The notes beneath the pieces are model-generated. The model was not told the origin of the DNA, did not search any database, and saw nothing but the letters and a program-made list of their open reading frames with translations. A stretch of DNA of 64,000 bases, taken from contig NC_135060.1 of the NCBI RefSeq assembly GCF_051014685.1, positions 124,001 to 188,000 on the forward strand, in the 5' to 3' direction. Both the position numbers and the translations under genes were made by a program. The DNA comes from Ptiloglossa arizonensis (lineage: Eukaryota; Arthropoda; Insecta; Hymenoptera; Colletidae). Shown one piece after another: positions 38,588 to 50,600 of the stretch (within the stretch, counting starts at the first letter, position 1; each line of letters begins with the position of its first letter).

Positions 38588-39072
38588 AATTATTAAAACA
38601 TTTTTACCAGACATACGTGAAATAAGCAAATGTATACATATGAAAATAAAACGTATCTAAAATACACAAGTACGTAAGTACTTAGGCGAGTTGCAACTAG
38701 AAATGCTGTTCTAAAATCTAATTTCAGACTTGAAAATTGCTACCTATACTGCTTTCGAACGAATTGGCCTATTTCAGTAACTGAAAAACGGTAAATACTA
38801 TATTTTGAAAGCAATTGGTTCGCAATCCTCGCTTACACCTTGTTGTTTGTTTTCGCGACTTCCATTGTTCGGTTAAAATCTCACCTATAGTTCTAATGCA
38901 CTCTGTATAGACATACCAAAATGGTATCCTCATTGTTCCGAGCGAACACTTGCTTTTGTCTCTAGATCGCGAAGTCAATTGATTTCCTTTGCAGAGACAA
39001 AGGTTTTCTGACATTTGAACTGGGAAACAATAGGAATAATAAGGGGGTAAACGGAGTTAGCGAAAGTGTTAA
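38192..39072. mobile_element. Possible TTAA-flanked MITE enclosing the trinucleotide repeat
   Basis: The left border is TTAACACTTTCAC at 38192 and the reverse complement of the right border, ending at 39072, is TTAACACTTTCGC, so the ends form a short inverted repeat with TTAA at both outer edges. Another left-type end (TTAACACGTTCGCTGC) occurs at 37676. The match is short, and TTAA is common in AT-rich DNA. There is no transposase inside. Confidence 0.35.
38389..38587 (+). repeat. Compound trinucleotide repeat TTG-TCG-TTG-TTC-TTA
   Basis: About 200 bases of uninterrupted triplets pass through blocks of TTG, TCG, TTG, mixed TTC/TTG, TTC and TTA, each block differing from its neighbour by one base. 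All six frames are open only because of the repeat. It is not coding. Confidence 0.97.
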
Positions 39073-41722
39073 ATATTCGGTCGGTGGTGCCGCTGCGATA
39101 ATAGTCTATTTAAATACGTAACGAAACATACGGTGCTGGGTTATACGCTTCAAACGATAGCTAAATAGGACTTCCTTCTTCGAGATGTGCTCGATCTTCT
39201 CAGAGTTCAATGTATCCCACACGTACGGTGTGTACCGATCTGGAGAGATATCGACCGGCGCGACATACATGCGAATAGCTAGTTTATTCGCAACCATGTA
39301 CTTATAAACAGGGTATCGCGCGAGGTGTGTTCGTAAGAAATTTCTGAGCCACGAATAAGACAACTTTAGACTCGAATAATCCGAAGAATACGCGACAAAT
39401 CCAAGACATTTCTGATTCTTCGAACGAAAAACATCTGCAAAGCATATCTCGCACTGATATCGATGAAACGTTGCAAACTTGCGTTGCAAATTTGTGGAGA
39501 CAAAAATACGGATCACGTCTACTTTTTTAGCTGCATAAAGTCAAATTTAAGTCGCGAAACTACCTTACGAATGCTTTTCACCCTTCTAATGTTACATTGG
39601 AAACTGTTCAAGTGTCTCAAGTTCTGGAATTTTAATCGAATAGTAATTCGTATCAAGAAACAAGTAATTGAAACGATCCCCTTCGGACGACGATATTCTA
39701 CTATTTTTTCAAATTAACTTTAGTGCCCGAGTTGGTGTCCATGAATATTTCAATCCATATTCCAATGGATATTCGCGAAATTTAACGCATAGTTCAAATT
39801 TACACGTTTTACATGCTTCTCAAGAAAATGTACAAAGTCTAGAAATTAAAATACAACTGGTTCGTAAGTAAATAGCCGCCGTAATTTGTTTAACAAATTT
39901 TTCTTTATTTCCAATAATTTCCAAGATAGCATTCGGAGGAACTTTTGAAAATAGTTTCGTTCGAGTTGGTGCAAGTAAAAAAAACTTGTCCTTTATTTTC
40001 CTTTAAAAATCTGCAAAATCTGTATCGAAACACTTAACTTGATATTCATTGTAGGTTTAATAACAATCGCAGAATAATTTATCCAAGTTACATTTTCTAT
40101 GGAATGGATGAGTTTTATAATTCGTTAATAATTTTTCTGTATCCGGAGAGATTTGTTGTGTCTTCGTTCTACTATACGTCCAACTTGGATCGTTAGCAAC
40201 GATAATCGAAGAAATCGTGGTTCGAATTACGCGAAAACCACTGAAAGAGAACTGTTTTATTTCTGATTCAGGGCCCATGATACAGGGGGTACTCTATTTT
40301 AATCTTTCCGCACGATCGATGGTTTATCGTTTAGAAAAATGTTTAGAAACAATTTCAATTTGTTTTACAGACACGAAGCATTTTGCAATTTATCGAAATA
40401 TTGTATCCAACGAATACTTTGGCGATTTCAAGGTCATATTTTTAACACATTGACTTACAGATTACGCACGTACAAAGTGTGCAAGAAAATTTTAATAAAT
40501 ATAATACGTAGAAAAATATAATTCGATAAAATGATAACTCTATGAAGGAAAAATGTCGATATTTTTTTCAGACTAGGAAAAGAAATTACTGCAAATATTG
40601 AAATAAGCATCTATTTCATATTTCATATGCGCGTTGAAAATTTGAACGGCTTTAACTACAGCTAACGCTTTATTTTCAATCTCTAACCGAAATGAATAAT
40701 ATAGTACACCGTGATGGGTTTTACAGTTTGCTTTCAAAAAAATTGTATTGAAAATAAAATGAGAAATATTTAGAAAATCGGCTTGGTTATTATAACTTAT
40801 TATCTTTAATACGCAAGATGGACAGCGTACGTGCTAGGATAATTGCATAATTGCGTAAAGACGGGGTATAATCGAAACCAGTTTTATACCTAACCTCAGT
40901 TCCCAATAGCTTTAATTTTTTATTAGCTAATTCGGTGTTAGTAACAAGATGGTTAAACGATAAATCTAAACTATGTGTAATGCGATGCGGTTAATATCTA
41001 ACCTGTGTTCAATAGTTTCTAACCTTTTTCAACCGTAATTGATAACTTTTTTTGCACCAATTACGGACTACTGATGATAAATAGTTTTTCAAGTGCCACT
41101 AAAAAAATTTCTTTATAAACTGTGCAATTAACTACAGCCCGTTATACCAGTCTACATATACCGTTTAATATGGTATAAAATATTAAAGAAAATGATAAAT
41201 TTACGCTGTTGTAGAACTGTTTGCATTTACAGCATAAGATCGATAAAATGTTAATACAACGAGAGAAACAATTCTTGTAAATTTCAATATACTTATGACA
41301 TTTGTGTGTATATTTTTGGACATTGTATTTTATATTCATTGATCTTTCCTTGTAAATAAATGTAATAAATATTGTTTCCAACGTTGCAAATAATTATGTT
41401 ATAGTATTTCAAAATTGATATCGTTTGTAACTGAAAATACTGTTAAAACGTAGCATCGTATCTGAAATGTAATTTTTACGAATTATACATATTTATTACA
41501 CATTTGGCGTATTTGTATAATAATTCTGGTACTTCTACAATAGAGGGGATTGATTATTAGGTTTGCTACGGGATGTATTATTTTTGCAAGCGCAGTTGAT
41601 TTACAGAAAAATTGGTGTAACAAAGTAGTGTATTTATTTTATAAATATTCGAAATTCTCTTAAATAACGAGGAAAAATAATGTTTGTACAATTATGATTT
41701 AGCCATAATATATCAAAATTCG

Positions 41723-43299
41723 ATTTGCACCTCTGTGCAGAAGCACAAATTCAGAAATAATTTAATTGGTTGAAAATTTAATTAATCAGAAAAGTACAAG
41801 TGGCACCATCTACGGCAAAATGTCCAAGTTTGTCGAGAAATAATTCGCTAGCTAGGTGCCAGATGGCGAGACAGGAGCTGTAAGAACGTGTATTGGAATG
41901 TAGGTAACAAAATTAAAATTTTTCCTTAAAAATAAGAACAAAACGCATCATCTATTAATTTCTGATTCCCCACTCTGTGGAGAAGCACAAATTTAAAAAT
42001 AATTTAATTGGTTGAAAATTTAATTAATCAGAAAAGCACAAGTGGCACCATCTACGGCAAAATGTCCAAGTTTGTCGAGAAATAATTCGCTAGCTAAGTG
42101 CCAGATGGCGAGACAGGAGCTATAAGACCGTGTATTGGAATGTAGGTAACAAAATTAAAATTTTTCCTTAAAAATAAGAACAAAACGCATCATCTATTAA
42201 TTTCTGATTCCCCACTCTGTGGAGAAGCACAAATTTAAAAATAATTTAATTGGTTGAAAATTTAATTAATCAGAAAAGCACAAGTGGCACCATCTACGGC
42301 AAAATGTCCAAGTTTGTCGAGAAATAATTCGCTAGCTAAGTGCCAGATGGCGAGACAGGAGCTATAAGACCGTGTATTGGAATGTAGGTAACAAAATTAA
42401 AATTTTTCCTTAAAAATAAGAACAAAACGCATCATCTATTAATTTCTGATTCCCCACTCTGTGGAGAAGCACAAATTTAAAAATAATTTAATTGGTTGAA
42501 AATTTAATTAATCAGAAAAGCACAAGTGGCACCATCTACGGCAAAATGTCCAAGTTTGTCGAGAAATAATTCGCTAGCTAAGTGCCAGATGGCGAGACAG
42601 GAGCTATAAGACCGTGTATTGGAATGTAGGTAACAAAATTAAAATTTTTCCTTAAAAATAAGAACAAAACGCATCATCTATTAATTTCTGATTCCCCACT
42701 CTGTGGAGAAGCACAAATTTAAAAGTAATTTAATTGGTTGAAAATTTAATTAATCAGAAAAGCACAAGTGGCACCATCTACGGCAAAATGTCCAAGTTTG
42801 TCGAGAAATAATTCGCTAGCTAAGTGCCAGATGGCGAGACAGGAGCTATAAGACCGTGTATTGGAATGTAGGTAACAAAATTAAAATTTTTCCTTAAAAA
42901 TAAGAACAAAACGCATCATCTATTAATTTCTAATTCCCCACTCTGTGGAGAAGCACAAATTCAGAAATAATTTAATTGGTTGAAAATTTAATTAATCAGA
43001 AAAGTACAAGTGGCACCATCTACGGCAATATGTCCAAGTTTGTCGAGAAATAATTCGCTAGCTAAGTGCCAGATGGCGAGACAGGAGCTATAAGACCGTG
43101 TATTGGAATGTAGGTAACATAATTAAAATTTTTCTTTAAAATAAGAACAATAGGCATCATCTATTAATTTCTGATTCCCCACTCTGTGCAGAAGCACAAA
43201 TTCAGAAATAATTTAATTGGTTGAAAATTTAATTAATCAGAAAAGTACAAGTGGCACCATCTACGGCAAAATGTCCAAGTTTGTCGAGAAATAATTCGT
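41723..43299 (+). repeat. 242-bp tandem repeat array, about 6.5 copies
   Basis: The landmark gaagcacaaatt recurs at 41740, 41982, 42224, 42466, 42708, 42950 and 43191, so the period is 242 bases (241 for the last). Each unit carries gtggcaccatctacggc and aagtgccagatggcgagac, which are partly inverted copies of each other. Copies 2-5 are nearly identical (tttaaaaataa and aaaagcacaag variants), while copies 1, 6 and 7 share older variants (ttcagaaataa, aaaagtacaag). The last copy breaks off after gaaataattcg. No ORF spans the unit. Confidence 0.95.
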
Positions 43300-43800
43300 T
43301 GGGAGTTAACAGGGGTTAGTACTGGGTTAGGTCTGGATTAGGTTTATAATAATTATTATTCGTTTTATAATAAACTTTCGTTTGTTTAAAGGACCAATAC
43401 GAGCCGATGATGTTGAAATTTTAACGTTTAAAGCCATTATTTGTAAAAATGGTTGCTCAAATATCTCTAATGTTCGTCTTTAAGTTTATTTACACTCATC
43501 GACTTCTAGATGAGTAAGTCTCATTTCGTTCAATGTGTTTATTTGGATTTATATCTTCTCTAGTTAAAATAAGGAAAGGAAAGTCGTTTACAATTTAAAC
43601 TCTCGTCACAAAACCTGTATGCACTACTCCAACACATAGATCCGTTTCAACTTTCAATTGGTAGAATGCATTTCGGTGCGTAAATTGATTGCTTGCAACT
43701 CCAATACATTTGTATAATATAGACAAGTTTTTTTGAAGCAAGGGAACATTAGACCGTTCCTACCTTCATTCGTGTTTGATCTAATCCATCGATCGGTGAA
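43300..43800. other. Spacer between the tandem array and the transposase-derived ORF
   Basis: It begins with irregular ggttag/ttagg phrases and is otherwise AT-rich. No coding exon. An in-frame TGA lies at 43777-43779, 21 bases before the ATG of the next ORF. Confidence 0.5.
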
Positions 43801-44280
43801 ATGGAAGCAGTTCGAGAAAAACGCGCTGCAATAAAAGGTGAAATAATAGGACTCCATAAAGCTGGTTATCCTAGTACAAATATTGCACAAATTGTTAAGT
43901 GTTGCGAGCGGACTGTGAGGAAATATGTTCAAAGATATCGTAAAAAGGGTGAAGAAGGACTTCTTGATAGGCGTGGTTATAATAGCGGGAGACTACGTAA
44001 AACTACAGCCGAAGAAGATCGTGCTATTGTGCGGCAAATGAACCAGAATCCCTCTCAAAGTGCGTTAAACGTGGCTGTAAATCTGGATTTATCAGTATGC
44101 GCAAATATGGTGCGCAGTCTACGAGAGGCTGGATTACACTGTCATCGACTTGCACGCAAGCTTGCGTTAGTACGGAAGAAATCGTTTATGGTAACTGTAC
44201 ATAATTGTAGTGGACACAAGGTACATGTATTATACAAAATAAATTTTATTTTTAATTTTAAACATGTTACGATATTGTAA
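43801..44280 (+). CDS. Tc1-like transposase DNA-binding region without catalytic domain
   Basis: An intact 159-codon ORF starting at the first ATG after an in-frame stop (43777). Residues about 12-50 form a homeodomain-like helix-turn-helix (IIGLHKAGYPSTNIAQIV ... TVRKYVQRYRKKG), then a GRLRKTT linker resembling the GRPR AT-hook, then a second helix-turn-helix (about 66-125, AEEDRAIVRQMNQNPSQSA ... EAGLHCHRLARK). This bipartite paired-like unit is how Tc1/mariner transposases bind their terminal repeats. The DDE catalytic domain that should follow is absent: after RKK the frame runs into about 30 residues of non-family sequence. Donor-like sites at 44190|gtaact and 44220|gtacat are both in phase 0, facing the acceptor at 44465. 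It is either a decaying transposon fragment or a captured DNA-binding exon. Confidence 0.65.
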   Translation: MEAVREKRAAIKGEIIGLHKAGYPSTNIAQIVKCCERTVRKYVQRYRKKGEEGLLDRRGYNSGRLRKTTAEEDRAIVRQMNQNPSQSALNVAVNLDLSVCANMVRSLREAGLHCHRLARKLALVRKKSFMVTVHNCSGHKVHVLYKINFIFNFKHVTIL

Positions 44281-44486
44281 ATTAATATAAAAAGAATTTT
44301 TTACTCAATAACGTAAGATATTTTTACTTTTTGTGAAAGAAGAGTCGAACTGTTTTAAATAATCTTACATTTTAATTTGTGGTATCTAACCTTTCAATAT
44401 CATAAAAACAGTAATCTCCAAATTATCGTTGAAAAATTTACATTCGATTACTTTTTATATTACAGAACACACAACATTCTTTAAAA

Positions 44487-45541
44487 ATGACTGATATCAA
44501 TGAAATATCGTGTAGTAAAGTCTTTGGAGGATGGCAAAAAGTCTATTTTCATGAAAGGTGAATTCATATTTACCAATAACAAATTTAAGATTATTAAAAT
44601 AATCATTTTTTGTGTAGTTCTGAACTACAGTGTAAAATGAATTTTGGAATTTTCCTTCCGCCGCAAATTGAGAAAGGATCTGTACCAGTCATTTATTGGT
44701 TATCCGGTCTGACGTGTACGGAAGCAAATTTTATTCAGAAAGCAGGGGCACAAAAATATGCTTCCGAACATGGAATAGCTTTAGTCGCACCCGATACAAG
44801 TCCTCGTAACCTTAATATACCTGGGGAAGATGACGATTGGGATTTTGGATCTGGTGCTGGTTTTTATGTTGATGCAACAATCGAACCATGGAAAAAAAAT
44901 TATAGAATGTACAGCTACATTACTAAGGAATTACCAGCTTTAATTAATGACAAATTTCCAGTCTTACCTCATAAGCAGTCCATAATGGGCCACAGGTAAA
45001 AGAGAGAAAAATAATTTGTGTAGAATTCTATAATTCGTGCAAACAAATAAATAAGGCACTTTGTCAAAAGCATGGGCGGGCACGGAGCTCTGATATGTGC
45101 TTTAAAAAACCCTGGATTATACGAAACAGTTTCTGCTTTTGCACCTATAAGTAATCCAATTTTGTGCCCGTGGGGCCAAAAAGCTTTTGCTGGTTATTTT
45201 GGTGGAACAGAGACCAATGCCGAGTGGAAAGAGTGGGACGCTACAGAATTGGCTAAAAAATATAATGGATTCCCATTGAGTATTTTAATTGATCAGGTAT
45301 TGTATCACAGCGAATCATTGCAAAAGAATTATAGTGAACATACTGTTTGAAATTTCAGGGAAAGGAAGATAAATTTTTAAAAGATGGACAATTACTACCA
45401 CAAAATTTCTTAACAGTTGCAAAAGATGCTAAATTATCCTTAACTCTTAGATTTCAAGAAGGCTATGATCATAGTTACTTCTTCATATCTACATTTATTG
45501 AAGATCATATTAAGCATCATATAAAATACCTTAAAAGTTAG
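44487..45541 (+). CDS. ESD: S-formylglutathione hydrolase (esterase D)
   Basis: This cytosolic alpha/beta-hydrolase cleaves S-formylglutathione to formate and glutathione, the second step of glutathione-dependent formaldehyde detoxification after alcohol dehydrogenase class III. Four exons join in frame: 44487-44557, 44618-44995, 45071-45296 and 45359-45541 (TAG), giving 285 residues against 282 in human. Family blocks run in order: [43 protein letters not shown], the nucleophile elbow GHSMGGHG (Ser150, split across the exon 2/3 junction), [22 protein letters not shown] with the acid, and [10 protein letters not shown] with His263. All catalytic positions are present. Introns are tiny (60-75 bases); the acceptor before exon 3 (gtcaaaag) is weak. 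AATAAA follows at 45585. The start codon lies 21 bases after a good acceptor (ttttatattacag), suggesting an upstream exon. Confidence 0.96.
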
Positions 45542-46528
45542 TTCAACATATTTTACGTTTTATTTATAATTTTTACATTTTAAAAATAAATTCTTAAAGT
45601 ATACTTTTATATAGAGAAAATAATGTTTCTCATTGCAAATGGCAAAACAACAATGAAATAAGAATTATCTATGTAAATAAATTACTTCTATAATAACTGT
45701 TGTCTCGTCCTTTTTTATTAGTTTAAATGTTTGTATTTAATTCCTTATGAGAGCGGTACAAATAATACAATTTTGTATACTCCTCGCTACAGAAATTAGC
45801 ATAAATAGTATTTGTATTATGTTTATCGTGTTCTCTAATTTCATGTGTTTATAATCACTTATGATTGTTTACAATCCTAAACTGAATTGTAGTAGGCAGA
45901 ATGAGCATTCGTGCGCGCTTAAAAATCGAATTGAACAGTTATTTTTAGTATTTATACGCGTAACGTTTACAACGCGAGTGCGTCCAAATTGCAAGTATTC
46001 AAAAGCTTTTTGTTATGGACAAATTTTAGAATAACAATATAATGCCGTTAACTTTTAGTAGACGCCGTCTGCTGTCCCAAACTAGTAGTGCAAGTAAGAA
46101 ACCAGAATTTGTGGTTTCAGTGATTTTGGGTTTGCTAATGGATACGTAAGATACGTAATATTGGCTACTAATTATCCAATCAGAATTGAAAGTAATCTTC
46201 GCATTTCTGTAGGTCGAGTTCAATAGTTCCTATATCTAAAGTAGTAAGTTATTATTAATGATAAATTTACTTATAACCGACTCCGAACGAAACGAAAATT
46301 CCTTGTCTTTACTCTTTTCTTATTTCTAAACTCTATTGCAATTATTATATGCATATTGTTTACTAAACATTTACTAGGTTAATCTACTGGAAAGACTGAT
46401 ATAGTGATTTTATTATTATCGATAACGTTGCTTAAACTGAAAGCGTTAGATTAAGAAATAACTAGATGCAGTGAAAACGTGTTCGCTGTGTTTGACGTGA
46501 GTCAAGAGTAGAAAAATATTGGATAACA
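45542..46528. other. Intergenic: 3' UTR of the hydrolase gene and promoter region of the Pin1 gene
   Basis: AATAAA at 45585-45590 is the probable hydrolase poly(A) signal. The rest is AT-rich. No TATA box or other element could be assigned with confidence to the Pin1 gene, though TATA-less promoters are expected for such housekeeping genes. Confidence 0.5.
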
Positions 46529-47696
46529 ATGGCGGACGAAGAACTACCAGCGGGTTGGGAAAAACGTTTAAGCAGATCTACCGGTATGTTAATTTATTTG
46601 TGGTAATTGATAAATAATGTAGAAATATATCTCGACATAATTGTTCGTTTAAATTGTTATTATTTTACTGTACGAATCGTACCTTTTCACCATAGAGTCG
46701 GTAGTGTGGACTGTACGGCCGGCATTTTTTCGCATAACTAATATTACATTAGTTAAAATGTTATTATAAATGCACATGCAGAGGAATCATAACAGTTTGA
46801 TACTTATGTATTTTATTTTTTCAATATGTCGAAAGAATTCATACAATCGTAACGGTGTTAAGTACGTCAAAAGATGTTGAATTTTATTGTCAGAATTTGA
46901 ACGAATTTCGTGATTTATTTGAAATAAGTTATTATTTTCTAATCATTATTTCGGTAATTCTATTTTCTTAACAAATGAATGTTGTAGTTGATATAATCTT
47001 AATCTTTGCTTTGTATTCTGAAATGACTTATTGTAACTTATATTTTATCGATGTCACCACGTAGTTTAAATATTTTTTAATGCAATCGTAATGTATAGAT
47101 CGTAAAAGAAATACATTGACCAAGATTTAAAATATTCATGTTACCAAATATTTTCTTTATAGGGCAACATTATTATTTAAATATTTATACTAAGGAAAGT
47201 CAGTGGGATAGACCAGATAAACCCGCCGATCCATCTGGAAATAATAAAGGAGATGGCCCAGAAGAAGTTCAATGTTCTCATTTGTTGGTAAAACATTCGG
47301 GTTCTCGACGGCCATCTTCTTGGCGAGAAGAAACTATTACAAGATCAAAGGAAGAAGCTCTTGAACTTATTAAATGTAAGTTATTAACGTATTCTTATAT
47401 TATTCGATTGGAATATATTTCTTATATCCTCCGATTGTTTTCCACAAATTAATGCATTTGTGTTTACCAATTTAGCTTACAGAGAACAAATTGTATCTGG
47501 AAAAGCGACATTTGCTGAACTTGCTTCAAAGTACAGCGATTGTAGTTCAGCTAAGCGAGGTGGAGACTTGGGACCATTTAGTCGAGGCGCGATGCAAAAG
47601 CCTTTCGAACAAGCAGCATTCGCCCTCAAAGTTGGCGAATTGTCTTCACCTGTGCATACAGATAGTGGTATTCATATTATCCAGCGAACAGCATAA
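46529..47696 (+). CDS. PIN1: Peptidyl-prolyl cis-trans isomerase Pin1 (dodo in Drosophila)
   Basis: Pin1 isomerises phospho-Ser/Thr-Pro bonds and so switches mitotic and signalling proteins, mainly in the nucleus. Three exons join in frame: 46529-46583, 47163-47375 and 47476-47696 (TAA), giving 162 residues against 163 in human. Residues 5-38 are the WW domain with W10, Y22-Y23 and W33. After a short glycine-rich linker, the parvulin domain (about 52-162) carries the phosphate-binding loop K62, R67 and R68 ([14 protein letters not shown]), C112 in [24 protein letters not shown], and the C-terminal [11 protein letters not shown] with H156. All catalytic residues of human Pin1 have counterparts. 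The start is in the context acaATGGCGG. Donors are gtatgt and gtaagt. AATAAA lies at 47712. It reads in the same direction as the hydrolase gene, 1 kb away. Confidence 0.97.
46584..47162 (+). other. Intron 1 of the Pin1 gene
   Basis: From gtatgt to ttctttatag, phase 1, joining ...SRSTG to QHYYLN. AT-rich, with no other feature recognised. Confidence 0.9.
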
Positions 47697-50600
47697 AGAA
47701 GCTTAATCTCAAATAAAGTATTGAATCCTTTAAAAAATTCCTTCAGTTTTGCTGATATATGTTTATAAAAATATGAAATTTTCATACCTGTATTAAGAAT
47801 CACATACAGTTACTCGTACAATGAAAGGATTTTTGTGTGTGGACAATACGTATGTAAATGACATTTTTTTTCTTGTAATTTAACATCAAATATGTATTTA
47901 TGTCTTCCAGCAATCCTAGGCGAAGTAATGCGTCGCAAACCTTTCGTTAATTAAAATTTTGTTCATGGTAAAAAAATGCATTTGCATATAGGAAAAGTAA
48001 AATCACTTTCTAAGAGTAATGCGAGATAAAATAGACAAATTATCCACGCATTTTTAACAGAGTTCTCTATTCTTATTTGCTGACCTTACATTCCTTAAGT
48101 ATTAGATTAACTTTGCATAATCTTAACAACCGTCTTTTATCGTTTTGTTTAAATGTACAAATCTATAAGAAAAAGATTTGAATCTTCAATTTTGTTTGTT
48201 ATTTCAGTCTATTGTAAGAAACCTTTATTTCTTGCATCATTGTAATAAATTAATCCAACAGTGCATACAAAATTTGAATAAACAATAGAACAGTTAAATT
48301 TCGTTACATCTCTAATACAATAAAAAATTGAATTATTAACTAAATTAATAAATGCATTTTTAATTAAATGTTTGTCCAATTCAGTTGGAATATTAATAAA
48401 ATATGTATATAAATATGTGTATTTGTGAAGTTGTTGCTCAACTAACTATTTTAGAATTATCGTCATGGTTTACTTTATTAATGAAGAAATTCCTTTTGTA
48501 GGCATAAAAAGGAGATAATACAGGATATTTAGATGCGATTAATTTCAGGTATTTTAATCTTATCTAGCAAAGATACATAATCGTTGATAAAATGCAACTT
48601 TTATTTGTTTTTGCTACTGTTAACTTGTACACAAAAATGCATGAAATATGCGAACCTTATTATAAGCAATTTTCATTAAAAAAAACTGAAAAGCGTAACA
48701 AAACAGGCATTAGTGCATTTATGAACTTTGTTGGGAATTATGAATGCGTAATTAGAGAAAATAAGGTTATTTAAAATCGAAGAGTAACGAAGTTCCGTAA
48801 AAGTATTGAACACACTTTTATTATGGACTTCTTTTCTGTTTCAATTTCCGTTTAACGTACCTAAGTTTTTATTTCGAAAACAATGCAAAAGAAATTTATC
48901 TAGCAATCATCACTGACCGAAACAATTTTAATTTTTCTAGTCTATTATCTATATTGAAAAATTATAAATGATCGTTTTAGAGACTGAACATTTGTGCAAC
49001 TGATTTTACTTACTATACTAAGATACATGTTATAATTGTAACAGATATTTCTTACGATTTAGCTCACGATGAATATAATTTAAACAATATGTATGTACTT
49101 GTGAAACAATTTATTCCTTAGAAAGAATGTGTTACAAATTAAGTATAATATCGAGTCATGACATAATGCACTTCTATTTTCATTAGGAGAATAGTACATA
49201 TAAATAACATTAACGTGTTGGTTTAGTATCAGTTTTATATTTTATAATTATTAAGTGAACGTCTTTGAAATATGTTTTTGTTGAAAGCATTAACTGCGAT
49301 TAAATTGCCATTTTCTCGACAAGGGTAGTCGCGATAAATGCATCATTCTACTAACAAATATACTGTAAACGAAGAACATGCAGTGAACAGTAAAATATAC
49401 ACAACAAACATATTACAATGTAGTTCATTTTTCTATATCCTAAAATAATTGGTAAAAAGGAAGTGATTTATAGAATTTTCTTTACCGTTTATGTAGTTTA
49501 ACTTCCAATTACTGTCACAGAGAAGAAATTCATGGTTTTTGTTTCTAGCGCTATGTACACACATCCGAGTGCAAACCATTTAATGTCAAATTACTTGTTA
49601 ATGCAGATGGTGTATGCGCTGCAGATTATCTACTATTTATATGTAATGTCCTACTACCGAAGGAAATCCGTCATTCAATCACTTCCCTCTCAGCTGGGTA
49701 CCCCACACGAAACATGTTTTAAATCATTATATAATCATAACCATGAGCGCATGTTCACTTGTACGAGGGGTCAGAATATGATTGGCACAATGTATTAGAG
49801 GACATTGCATATCCACAACGTTGTACTGGCGTTAAATATAAACGATAATCGTGGTTCATTAGGTCAGCTTAAAGGTGACGATACTGTATCGCATTCTTTT
49901 TGTAAAACTACAAGTGAAACAGTTGCCACTAGAAGCGCACAGAGAAATAAGTATTACCGAAAGTCTAGTTCAAATTTGATAATTTTGTTTTTCAATAGTT
50001 GAAGCGTTACTCGTACATCCGAATTTACAAAATTATTTATCGCGTGTACATCGTTGTGCTGAATATACCAAGTGTCTTTGATATAAAGATTCGTCAACAT
50101 TGTGTGACTCAAATATTTCATTTTAACGACATTGCATTTTTACGTTCGAATAAGATCGCTGGAGTTATTCTTTCTCGTCTGTTCAAAACTAACGAGTGTC
50201 GTCGTTTTTTTTTTTTTTTTTTTTACTGGGGGGAAAAAAAAGAGGAAATTTTGAAACGTGATACGCTTCTGACGCACGAATTTAATAAAAGTGGTTATCA
50301 TTAAATACGATGGATGGCGATGGTTATATGTAGACAACATAATTGGTTGCTTTATAGAATTTGTTACGGTACGAATCATCGTTGTTAAATTTTACGTTAA
50401 AAGCTTTAAATAATAGGTATTAAATGAATATAAATGTATAAATTAAATTCTTAATTGTCACTCCTATTAAACGCTCACTTCGTTGTGTGTAAAAATTTAC
50501 GTGTATTTTAATGTTGTTAGAGAGAAATAATTCTTTTCATGTTTTTTTTTTTTATTTAGTTTACGTACATACTGGTGGTGTCACTGTATTAAAAATAAAT

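Larger units (their letters stand above)
36805..41722. other. Noncoding stretch after the ZP-N gene
   Basis: The first few hundred bases probably form the 3' UTR of the ZP-N gene (a cacaataaaggg poly(A) signal lies near 37460). Beyond lie the compound trinucleotide repeat and a possible TTAA-flanked element. The minus-strand open frame at 39106-39516 shows no family resemblance. No other gene was recognised. Confidence 0.5.

Noticed and set aside
38345..38660. Overlapping open frames on both strands encoding runs of one or two residues
   Set aside because: They arise only from the triplet microsatellite; there is no domain, no splice context, and every frame is open.
39106..39516. A 136-codon minus-strand open frame in AT-rich DNA
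   Set aside because: Longer than average for the region but without domain, signal peptide or similarity I can recognise; no supporting splice sites.
41870..43110. tggaatgta phrase in every satellite unit resembling the 5' part of miR-1
   Set aside because: Only nine bases match and there is no hairpin around them.
43310..43360. ggttag/ttagg phrases resembling insect telomere repeat TTAGG
   Set aside because: Only a few irregularly spaced hits, not a tandem array; no sign of an internal telomere tract.
45297..45350. Reading through the third hydrolase intron as an alternative C-terminus
   Set aside because: It gives a short unrelated tail and loses the catalytic histidine; the spliced form matches the family to its end.
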